A stretch of DNA of 64,000 bases, taken from NCBI RefSeq assembly GCF_018860765.1, contig NZ_JAHKPV010000001.1:547594-611593 (forward strand), given 5' to 3'. This stretch comes from Marinobacter salexigens (GTDB taxonomy: Bacteria > Pseudomonadota > Gammaproteobacteria > Pseudomonadales > Oleiphilaceae). The notes beneath the pieces are model-generated. The model was given only the letters and a program-made list of their open reading frames with translations. It was not told where the DNA came from and did no database searches. Position numbers and translations under genes: made by a program. Shown here piece by piece: positions 28,361 to 36,900 of the stretch (its first letter is position 1; each line of letters opens with the position of its first letter).

Positions 28361-30853
28361 ATGCCATCAACTCTCAAGACCCTGCCCCGGCTCGCCGATC
28401 GGCGCCCGGGGCGGTTTCGTCAGCAACCTCTTGTATCTGCGCTGCGGGCTAGCCTGTTTGGAGTTGGCCTGTCACTGACCTGCGCACCTCTGCACTTGGC
28501 TCAGGCTCAGCAACTGATTGAGACGGAGATCAACTACACCTTGCCGGCGGGCCCTTTGGCCCAGTCCCTTAATCGATTTGCCAGCGAGGCCGGAATCACC
28601 CTCTCTTTTGATCCTAAACTGGTTCAGGGCAAGCGAGCGCCATCCCTCAACGGACATTACTCGGTAGAGCAGGGGTTGAACTTACTTTTGGCCGGTTCCG
28701 GGATTCTCATGACGTTCATGAGTGACGATGTTATTGCGCTCCGGGCCTCTGAATCTGATTCACTGGTTTCTACTCCCTTGCATCTGGCCAGAGCTGACGA
28801 CGCCTCTGCAGAGCCCGCTGTTCTGCCAGAGCTGACGGTAAGCGGAGATAGCGTGCCAGGCTCTGCCGGAGCCGGTTATAGAGAAGAGTCTGCTTCAGTT
28901 GGCATTTTGGGAAACAAAAGCCTGCAGAACACGCCCTACAGTGTTGATGTCTATTCCCGGGAATTGATGGACAATCTTCAGGCCCGGTCCATTGCGGACG
29001 TGACCAAGTTGGATGCTTCCGTAAGTCTGTCATCCGGTGATCTGATCTCAGAGAACAACACGGTTGCGATTCGAGGGCTCTCCCCAGACTCCGAGACCGG
29101 TCAGAAACTGGATGGCATGAACTTCCGCAGCAGAGCAAAAGATCTGCCGCTGGAGCATATCGAGAGTGTGGATATCCTCAAAGGCGCGGGAGGGTTTCTC
29201 TACGGATTCGGGGCTCCCGGTGGCATCATCAATTACACGTTGAAACGCCCCACGGATGCACCAACACGCACACTTAACCTGCAACTCATGGACAGTGGGC
29301 TACCGCTAGTACACGGAGATCTCGGTGGCCGGTTCGGTGCCGATAATCGGTTCGGGTATCGGATCAATGCCGTCCATGAATCCGGCGACACCTATATCAA
29401 TGAGGGTGAATCGCGGCGCAATTCGGCGTCAGTCGCACTGGATTGGCGCATAACACCAGATCTGGTGTGGCAGGTTGATGCCCTGAAAGCGAATCATAAT
29501 CGCAAGGGCGGCCAGTGGGCGGTGATCTCGAACGCCGACGGACAGAGCAGTAACTTTACTCCCGCTACTCCCATCGACCCGATTGATGGAGACAAACGCT
29601 TGGCACCGGAATGGACCAGCTACGAGTCAATTCAGGAAACCTGGGGCACTGACCTGAGCTGGCAGATGTCAGAGGACTGGAGCCTACAATTGGCCCACCG
29701 TCAGTCCGATAGCTATCGCCTGTTCCACCTTCCTGGGATTTTCGCCAATACTGACGATGTTTACTCAGCGTACCTGTGGAGCTACAACAACCTCTTTGAA
29801 AGCGAACAGTCACAGCTGCAACTCTCAGGTGAGGTAAGCACCGGATTCGTTCGCCATGAACTGGTGGCAGGCGCGTCCCTTACTGAAACGGTGTCGTCAA
29901 ACAGCGGCTCACTGGGCCAGTCGGGTAACCTGGGCACCGGCAACCTCTCCGATCCCGAAGAGTTTGCAGAGCCATACGGCCGCCTCGCCAAAAGCGCGGC
30001 GGAAGTTGAGGAATATTCTCGTGTAAAACGAAGTGAGCTATTCCTATCTGACACCCTGAGAGTGGGCCAGAACTGGGACCTTATCATTGGTGCACGACAT
30101 GGAAACCTGAAAGACGAGTTTGGTGATTACGACGAGTCCAAAATTACGCCAAGTCTGGCGGTGATCCATCGCCCCGTAGCATGGCTTTCCCTTTACGCCA
30201 GTTACATCGAAGCCTTCGAGCAGGGCGGGGTCGCGCCGGAGACCGCCGCTAATGCTGGCGAGGTGTTTGACCCGATGATTAGCGAGCAACAGGAACTGGG
30301 CCTCAAGATCGACCGGGACGACTGGTCCGCGAACGCGGCGATTTTCCGATTGCAGCGTGGTTTGTCCTACACAAACTCCGACAATGTATTCACCCAGAAC
30401 GGGGAAGCCCGCTTCCAAGGCGTCGAGCTGTCAACCAAAACCCGCATCAGCTCCCAGTGGCTGCTTTCAGCAAGCGCCTTGTGGCTTGATGCCCGCAACA
30501 AGAAAACCGGAGATACCAGTCTTGACGGTGAGCGGATTCAAGGCATCGCCCGGGAACAGCTCAAGCTGTACAGCGAGTACAGGGTTAACGGCATACCATT
30601 AACTCTCAGCGCTGGTGCCCGGTATGTAGGTACACGCCCTGCAGACCCCAGAGGCCAATGGGAGGCGGATGCCATAACACTTTTGGATGCAGGTGCCCGG
30701 TACAAACTGGCAGCGGGCAGGGTGCCAGTTACCCTGCGGTTGAACATCGAAAACCTGACTGACGAAGCCTATTGGCTAATGTCATCGGGCGGCAGCTCTC
30801 TGGCTCAAGGCGCTCCTCGCACAGTCAAACTGGGCGCACAGATTGATTTTTAG
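28361..30853 (+). CDS. TonB-dependent siderophore receptor with STN signalling domain
   Basis: About 830-residue outer-membrane receptor. A long signal peptide (hydrophobic core ASLFGVGLSLTCAPL) precedes an STN domain (INYTLPAGPLAQSLNRFASE, about residues 50-125), a plug domain (NTPYSVDVYSRELMDNLQAR, then GGFLYGFGAPGGIINYTLKR) and a 22-strand barrel ending in APRTVKLGAQIDF, with the usual C-terminal Phe. An upstream ATG at 28346 lacks a ribosome-binding site; GGAG nine bases before 28361 favours the later one. The 120-bp leader contains gaaaaat and ttgtc, reminiscent of FecI-type promoters (weak). Probably imports a ferric siderophore; the ligand is unknown. Confidence 0.88.
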   Translation: MPSTLKTLPRLADRRPGRFRQQPLVSALRASLFGVGLSLTCAPLHLAQAQQLIETEINYTLPAGPLAQSLNRFASEAGITLSFDPKLVQGKRAPSLNGHYSVEQGLNLLLAGSGILMTFMSDDVIALRASESDSLVSTPLHLARADDASAEPAVLPELTVSGDSVPGSAGAGYREESASVGILGNKSLQNTPYSVDVYSRELMDNLQARSIADVTKLDASVSLSSGDLISENNTVAIRGLSPDSETGQKLDGMNFRSRAKDLPLEHIESVDILKGAGGFLYGFGAPGGIINYTLKRPTDAPTRTLNLQLMDSGLPLVHGDLGGRFGADNRFGYRINAVHESGDTYINEGESRRNSASVALDWRITPDLVWQVDALKANHNRKGGQWAVISNADGQSSNFTPATPIDPIDGDKRLAPEWTSYESIQETWGTDLSWQMSEDWSLQLAHRQSDSYRLFHLPGIFANTDDVYSAYLWSYNNLFESEQSQLQLSGEVSTGFVRHELVAGASLTETVSSNSGSLGQSGNLGTGNLSDPEEFAEPYGRLAKSAAEVEEYSRVKRSELFLSDTLRVGQNWDLIIGARHGNLKDEFGDYDESKITPSLAVIHRPVAWLSLYASYIEAFEQGGVAPETAANAGEVFDPMISEQQELGLKIDRDDWSANAAIFRLQRGLSYTNSDNVFTQNGEARFQGVELSTKTRISSQWLLSASALWLDARNKKTGDTSLDGERIQGIAREQLKLYSEYRVNGIPLTLSAGARYVGTRPADPRGQWEADAITLLDAGARYKLAAGRVPVTLRLNIENLTDEAYWLMSSGGSSLAQGAPRTVKLGAQIDF

Positions 30854-30921
30854 GAACGGGTGCATGGCAATCACGACGGATTGTCCTGCTCTCGAGCTTT
30901 GCCACTGAAGGAAGATAACCC

Positions 30922-31200
30922 ATGGGATTGTATGGATGGCGCCTGTTCTCATTGATTTGCGCCGCGCTTATCGGCGGATACCTAATGGCAGCGGCAGCGG
31001 GCATTTTTCTCGCTGGCGTGGTCCCAGATTCACGGGGAGCCGCAGCACTGACCGGCACAATGGCCAGCTTTGCGGTTTATGCCGGTGCCATCATCTGGGT
31101 ATTTGCCATGCGCCGGCCCGCACGAGCGTGGGCCAGCCTTATTCTAGCCAGTGCCGTGTTGGCTACCACCGGCATGATACTGGGGAGGCATAGCCTGTGA
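30922..31200 (+). CDS. DUF3649-type small membrane protein
   Basis: 92-residue integral membrane protein with three hydrophobic stretches (LFSLICAALIGGYLMAAAAG, ALTGTMASFAVYAGAIIWVF, ASLILASAVLATTGMIL). Such proteins are regularly found between a TonB siderophore receptor and a PepSY protein in proteobacterial iron operons (DUF3649), which is its position here. GGAAG precedes the ATG. The PepSY gene overlaps its stop by 4 bp (GTGA). The function is unknown but presumably assists iron release or reduction at the inner membrane. Confidence 0.75.
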   Translation: MGLYGWRLFSLICAALIGGYLMAAAAGIFLAGVVPDSRGAAALTGTMASFAVYAGAIIWVFAMRRPARAWASLILASAVLATTGMILGRHSL

Positions 31201-32861
31201 GCACGCGTACACCCCGGCCGAACAAAACCCCAATGACCGAGGCGCCCCAAGGCGGCTTTCGACAGTCCATGGCCTGGCTGCATACCTGGGCCGGGCTTAC
31301 TCTGGGCTGGGTGTTGTTCCTGATGTTCCTTACCGGAACCGCAGGGTATTTCGATACCGAGATTGATCGCTGGATGCAGCCTGAGTTGCCTCCTGCTCAA
31401 ACTCACCTGAACGCCACCGATACCGCCGCGGTATTGTTAGCCCGGCTGGAAAAAGAAGCGCCCGAAGCGGAACGTTGGTTCCTACGCCTGCCAACAGATC
31501 GAAATCAGCCCTACCCGAGCGTATTCTGGCAGGGGGCATCGGTTGATGCCGGGGCCAGTGCGGCCCGAGGTAACCTGAAACTGAACGGTGAAACCGGCGA
31601 AACCTTTCAGGCGCGAGAAACCGGTGGTGGCCAACTGCTTTACCAAATGCATTGGCGGCTGCACTACCTGTCCCGAGCTCAGGCAGATGTCATCGTGGGG
31701 TTCGCAACATTGTTCATGCTGGTGGCTCTGGTCAGCGGCGTGATTATCCACAAGAAAATTTTCAAAGATTTCTTTACCTTTCGGCCAAGTAAAGGCCAGC
31801 GCTCCTGGCTGGACGCCCACAATGTATTCAGTGTACTGGCGCTGCCGTTTCATCTGATGATCACCTATTCGGGGCTCGTTTTCATGGCCTTCTCTTACAT
31901 GCCGCTGGTGGTGGCCGCGCACTACGGCGTTGATGGAGAGGCCCGCAGCCAGTTTATTGCCGATGTTTTCGACCCTCCCGGTCAGGTTGAAGCCACCAAC
32001 GAACCTGCCCCTCTGGTGCCGCTCACAGGTCTTATCGCGAAAGCGGAAGATCAATGGGGGAAAGGCCGCATTCGCAACATCGATATTCGCCACCCGGGTG
32101 ATCGCAACGCCCGAGTCATCATTCATGAAAATATCGAAAAATCACTCGCCAGTGCGGCCGGGCTGATGGTGTTCAATGGTGTTAGCGGCGAACTGTTGCG
32201 TATGGTTCCAAAGGAGCCTTCAGCAGCCAAGGGCGCGCGAGACCTATTCATCGGCTTGCATGAGGGGCTTTTCGCTGGGCCGGTATTGCGCTGGCTGTAC
32301 TTCTTTTCCGGATTACTGGGCACCGGCATGATCGCTACCGGGCTGCTGCTATGGGCGGTTAAACGACGGCAACGCGCCGAGCGGGCAGCAGGCACGGAAA
32401 ATAGGGGATTGCGACTGGTGGAAAAACTGAACGTGGGCACCATCGTAGGGCTGCCTATCGGAATCGCTGCCTATTTTTGGGCTAACCGGTTGCTACCGAT
32501 TGGCATTGAAGGCCGGGCAGACTGGGAAATAAACGCTCTGTTTATCACCTGGGCCGCAATGCTGTTGTACGGAACACTCCGCCCGACCAAGCGAGCCTGG
32601 ATTGAACAACTTTCACTGGCCACCATTGCCTTTGCATTGCTACCTCTGATCAATGCTCTGACAACCAATAGCCATCTTGGACAATCACTGCGTGGAGGCG
32701 ATTTGGTAATGGTCGGCTTTGATCTGGCCATGTTGTTTATCGGTGCCGCCTTCGCCGGCATTACTTGGCGCTTGATAAGCAAATGGTCACCCACCAACGG
32801 TGACCAGAAAGCCGGGCGCCAATGGGCCAAGTCTCTTGATCTAGCGAGGTCAGCCAAATGA
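31197..32861 (+). CDS. PepSY-associated membrane protein, PiuB-like
   Basis: 554-residue inner-membrane protein with four main helices and periplasmic PepSY segments. It starts at GTG 31197, overlapping the DUF3649 stop. The first helix (AGLTLGWVLFLMFLTGTAGY) is followed by a periplasmic region, then MHWRLHYLSRAQADVIVGFA and SWLDAHNVFSVLALPFHLMI. The conserved histidines in these helices are candidate haem ligands, as in PepSY siderophore reductases such as FhuF-independent PiuB/FoxB-type proteins. C-terminal helices follow after residue 350. In this operon it probably reduces or releases siderophore iron after import; that role is inferred from family and context. Confidence 0.85.
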   Translation: MSTRTPRPNKTPMTEAPQGGFRQSMAWLHTWAGLTLGWVLFLMFLTGTAGYFDTEIDRWMQPELPPAQTHLNATDTAAVLLARLEKEAPEAERWFLRLPTDRNQPYPSVFWQGASVDAGASAARGNLKLNGETGETFQARETGGGQLLYQMHWRLHYLSRAQADVIVGFATLFMLVALVSGVIIHKKIFKDFFTFRPSKGQRSWLDAHNVFSVLALPFHLMITYSGLVFMAFSYMPLVVAAHYGVDGEARSQFIADVFDPPGQVEATNEPAPLVPLTGLIAKAEDQWGKGRIRNIDIRHPGDRNARVIIHENIEKSLASAAGLMVFNGVSGELLRMVPKEPSAAKGARDLFIGLHEGLFAGPVLRWLYFFSGLLGTGMIATGLLLWAVKRRQRAERAAGTENRGLRLVEKLNVGTIVGLPIGIAAYFWANRLLPIGIEGRADWEINALFITWAAMLLYGTLRPTKRAWIEQLSLATIAFALLPLINALTTNSHLGQSLRGGDLVMVGFDLAMLFIGAAFAGITWRLISKWSPTNGDQKAGRQWAKSLDLARSAK

Positions 32862-33121
32862 TGCCGTTGTTTGCATCCACCCTTATTTTCTCCGGCTTCC
32901 TCGCACTGTCCTTATCCATGAGCCGTCATTGTAGACAGGTACTTAATCGTTCCCTCTCTCCAAAGGCCAATCTTTGGCTACGGCTTCTGGGGTGGGCTAG
33001 TCTGGGCGCAGCCTTGATGATCTGTATAGCGTATTCGGGATGGGCAACGGGGGTACTGCTCTGGTTGGGATTGCTCAGCGCTGTCGGCTTGATCAATATT
33101 TTGTGGTTGACCTATCGTTGA
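32858..33121 (+). CDS. DUF3325-type small membrane protein
   Basis: 87-residue protein with three predicted helices (LFASTLIFSGFLALSLSM, WLRLLGWASLGAALMICIAY, GVLLWLGLLSAVGLINILWL) and a conserved SRHCRQVL stretch after the first. This matches DUF3325, the usual last member of receptor-DUF3649-PepSY-DUF3325 iron operons. The start overlaps the PepSY stop by 4 bp (ATGA). It ends the + strand operon; no terminator hairpin is clear before the accessory island. Confidence 0.75.
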   Translation: MMPLFASTLIFSGFLALSLSMSRHCRQVLNRSLSPKANLWLRLLGWASLGAALMICIAYSGWATGVLLWLGLLSAVGLINILWLTYR

Positions 33122-33149
33122 GGTAGGCTCCGAATGAACTGACAAGCAC

Positions 33150-33248
33150 AATCAAGCTCTGAGGATTTACATCACCATTAAGGTTCGTATTCTCACCCGC
33201 AAAGTCAAAGGGAAGTGTGATGCTCAGATTGCTGTCGGTAGTTGCGCA
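33150..33248 (-). pseudogene. Degenerate displaced copy of the Rhs core end
   Basis: Read on the minus strand, this stretch gives TTDSNLSITLPFDFAGE followed by NTNLNGDVNP. The first part matches IADSNPSITIPFGFAGG of the giant Rhs gene, and the second matches DTNLYGYVLGDP, which lies about 30 residues further on there. The two parts are joined exactly at the repeated FAGG motif, so the intervening segment is missing. There is no start, the sequence has drifted, and it sits downstream of the immunity candidate. It looks like the relic of an earlier Rhs tip or a displaced C-terminal cassette. Confidence 0.7.
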
Positions 33249-33254
33249 AAGACC

Positions 33255-33956
33255 CTACCACTCAACGTTTTTACTTATCAAAATTCCGTCTATACTTTCC
33301 ACTTTTCTTGGCATCCAATGATATATTTCCGTGTACCTCCACCATCTATTTTTATACCCTACACCCATCGAAACAATTCCGCTAAGAATCGAAAAAAGAG
33401 CATTCAACACCCAAGTAAAAAAACCATCAAGTATCGAGCCTAAACCTTCATTTCTCTCAACAGATTTTCTAAATACTATATAAAGGACTAGTCCTGTCAA
33501 ACTACCTCTGAAAAGTGCTCTTTTATAACTTAACGTAGCCAAAAGCACGAATCTTTCATCGCCTGACCTTGAATACTCTTTCAACAATCTTTTTGATCTT
33601 GATAAGCTACAGAAAATCACGGACTTATCGCCTAGGACTTTAAAATACTCTTCGATGGAGCCCGGTTTAAGAACATCCTCATCACCCGAATTTTCTATGA
33701 AAATTTCTCCAAAAAGTGCCAGACTTTCAGCGGTCCCGTTTTCTAATTCGCCTTGAAACACCTCCATCAATTCATTTCCAGAAGGTGTTTTCTCGCAAAT
33801 ACTCCACAACCTACCTGCTAGCTGTAGATGGCGAGGGCGCTCAAACTCACAACGGTCTAAAAACGCTTCCACTAACGAATCCGTACGTATGTTCCGAAGC
33901 ATGAATTCAGGATGTAACACTACGCTATGACAAAGTTTTTTACGATATGAAGTCAT
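33255..33956 (-). CDS. Putative immunity protein for the Rhs tip (unknown family)
   Basis: 233-residue ORF that I do not recognise. Its ATG overlaps the giant Rhs stop codon by 4 bp (ATGA), the usual place for an immunity gene. The DNA is visibly more AT-rich than the surrounding core genes. The N-terminal half is charged and helical (FLDRCEFERPRHLQLAGRLW); residues of about 145-205 contain two hydrophobic stretches (FRGSLTGLVLYIVFR and GFFTWVLNALFSILSGIVSM), so it is probably a membrane protein. That would suit protection against a membrane-acting or membrane-crossing toxin, but this is inference. A degenerate Rhs fragment lies just beyond it. Confidence 0.65.
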   Translation of the reverse strand: MTSYRKKLCHSVVLHPEFMLRNIRTDSLVEAFLDRCEFERPRHLQLAGRLWSICEKTPSGNELMEVFQGELENGTAESLALFGEIFIENSGDEDVLKPGSIEEYFKVLGDKSVIFCSLSRSKRLLKEYSRSGDERFVLLATLSYKRALFRGSLTGLVLYIVFRKSVERNEGLGSILDGFFTWVLNALFSILSGIVSMGVGYKNRWWRYTEIYHWMPRKVESIDGILISKNVEW

Positions 33957-36900
33957 TTTGGCCCCGGTGCGTGAATCTCTGTTCGATGTTGGTGATACTC
34001 GCCCATCTTGTCGACTTTTGATTGTGGATCAGATGGGTCTCCACCAAGCACTTCAGCTAACTCTGTAGCAATTTCTAAAAAAGTGTCGGGGTTCTTCATT
34101 ACAATCTTACAAAATTTGAGTAAAGTTCCGCCTCCACCGCCTCCACCTGCAGCAACCATCCCCCAAGCTTCACCGTATTTTGGCAAAAGATTATATCTCT
34201 CAGGCAAGTTGTTCATGTTGTCCGCTTCAACTTTTGATTGAGGAAGCCTTCCTCCAGCAAAGCCAAAGCCTGCAGCAACATCGAACGATTGCAACCCTGT
34301 CGGATCTATCCAATTAACCGGATCCCCCAACACATACCCATAAAGATTCGTATCCCCTCCCGCAAAGCCAATGGGATCCCGCGCCGTCCAGCGGCCGGTT
34401 TTTGGATCGTAATCCCGATAACCGAAGCGGATCAACCCAGTATCATCGTCCTTTAACCCGCCTGCAAAGCCAAAGGGAATCGTGATGCTCGGATTGCTGT
34501 CAGCGATTACGTTGCCATAGGCATCATACTCAATGGCTTTGACCACCTGCCCCGCGTTGTCGGTGATTACTCTTGGGCTACCCAACTGATCCGTCAGCAG
34601 ATAATAGGTGTTGCCATTCTCCGTAAAGCTCGTCGGAGCATGGCCCAGCGTGTAGCTGAACCGCTGTTTAAGATTGCCATTTCCATCGTAGGTGGCCAGC
34701 AGGGTGATTTTGTCCTGCCATAGGTAGCGCTCTATGACTTGCCCGTCTTTGAGCTTGGCCACGCGATTGCCCAGAGCGTTGTGCCGGTACTGGATGGTGT
34801 GATCGGGCGTTTGCACCTGCTTGAGTCGGCCCTGGCTGTCGTAATTGTAGGTGGTGACTTCGGTGCTAGTGGTTTTCTGGCTGAGGCGCCCGTTGCCATC
34901 GTAGCTGTAGTGGGTGTTGCCCTGGCTTTGCAACTGATCACCCAAGTTATAGCTGGCTACGGTGCTATTGACGCCACGCTCAGTGCTGGTGGCCAAGGTA
35001 CGGTTGCCGTTGGCGTCGTACTGGTACTGCTCGACCAACTGGCTGTTTTTGGTCACGCCCGTGAGGCGGTAACGGTCGTCGTACGTGTAGCTGTACTCGT
35101 TGATCACTCCGTTTGGCAGCGTTTCGGTTTTGCCGGTGATCTGGCCAACGCTGTTGTAGGTCAGTTCGTAGCCGAAGGCGGCCGTCTGGTTCAGCTCGGT
35201 GCTGACGTTCGTGACTTCCCCATAGCCGTTGTAGGCGAAGGTTCGGTTCAGGGTGCCATTGCTCAGGCTAATGGGCAGGCCATGGTTGGCATCGCGGCCG
35301 AGGGTGAAGCCGTGAATGCCGGTTAACAAGCCGTCCCGGTCGTAGGTCAGGTTCGTGCTGTCACCGGCGTAGGTGAGCTGGCTGATCTGGAAGTTGGCAT
35401 TGTGATCGTACTGAATGCCTTCGTTGAGTTCGCCCTGGTACCCGACTTCCTTCAGCAGGCTGCCATCCCAGGTGTAGGCGAGGGTTTCAGTGCCTTCGCT
35501 GATCTGGCTGAGCTGATCACCGTGGTGATAGCTGTAGAGGATGGAACCCTCTGGCGTGTTGGTTTGGGTCAGCCGGTTCTGACTGTAGGTGTTCTCCAGC
35601 CGCTGGCCGGAGGGCAGTGCGATGGCCGTGAGGCGGCGGTCGCGGTCGTACTCGTAGTGCGTGGCTTCGCCCAGTGGGGTGGTGTCGGAGGTGACCCGGT
35701 TGATGCCGTTGACCGTGCTCACATGCTCAGCGGGTGTGGGCACCACCAGCGTGGTCTGGTTGCCGTTGGCATCGTACTCACTGAGCGTGGCATGGCCGTC
35801 CGGGTAGGTGACTTTGGTTACACGGCCTAATGAATCGTACTCATAGACGGTTTGCCGGCCATCGGCGGCGGTAATGGCTGTTACCTGACCACGACCTTCG
35901 CTGCCGTATTGGTAGGTTGTGCTTCGGGTGCCCACGGCCTGGCCTGTGAGGCGACCCCGTGTGTCGTAGGCAAACACCGTATCTTGCAGTCCGGCGACGG
36001 ATACGCTCTGTGTCAGCAGGGTGTCCGGGTCCACCACTTCGCTGACCACACGGCCTTCGGCGGAGGTCTGGGTCAAAGTGCCGGCACGGGTGTCTACCTC
36101 AGTGGTGCTGATATCGCCGTTTACATCGGTTGTGAGGGTGTAACGGCTGGTATCTGCACCGTTTTGCCCATAGGTTTTGTTCAGCGATGTCACGCTGGCC
36201 CGGCCACTGGGTTGGGTGATGGTGATCACGCTGGGTATTTCTTGCAGCGTTTTGGAGTCGAGCACCTTATCCACAACAGTGGTCACACCGCCGTAAGTGG
36301 TGGTCTGCTGAAGCTGATCGGCTCGCAGGATGTCGATCAGGGTGGCACCGTTCTTGTAGGTGATCTCTTTGCGCACATCGCCGTTTTCCAGTACCCGGCG
36401 AACGGTCTGGTAGTGCTCGCCTTCGGCGGTGGTGTAGCCGTATTTATCATGGCCAATGCCGACCCGGGTATCGAAGAAGTCCCACTGCCCACCTTCGGGA
36501 TTGCGGGTCTGGTAAACCCGGCCATTCTCGTCGAATTCGTGGGGGTAGCTGTAGCCGTTGGGGTCAACCTTTTCCGTTAGCAACCCGCCAGCCTGGTAGA
36601 AGAACTGATACTGGCTGGCATCTTCGTAAGCCAGCGCGGTCAGGTTATTCTGCTCATTCACCGTGAGTTCAGTAACCTGCCCATCGGCGGCGACCATTCG
36701 GGTGGGCGTGCCATTAATATCCCGTTCAATGACGATGTGATTGCCGAACGGATCGGTCATGCCTACGAGCTTATCGCTGTCGTTGTAGCTAAACTCGACC
36801 AGCGTTTTGCCGCTGTCCAGGTCAATGGTGGCAATGTGCTTGCCATCCTTGTCGAAGCGGTAGGGCATTCTTGCGGAGGACGCCGCATCCCGAACACAGC

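Noticed and set aside
34739..36580. Long plus-strand ORFs (195 and 242 residues) opposite the Rhs core
   Set aside because: They are antisense to YD repeats, low-complexity in Gly/Val/Ala, repeat with the period of the repeats, and lack ribosome-binding sites; codon bias of the real gene explains them.
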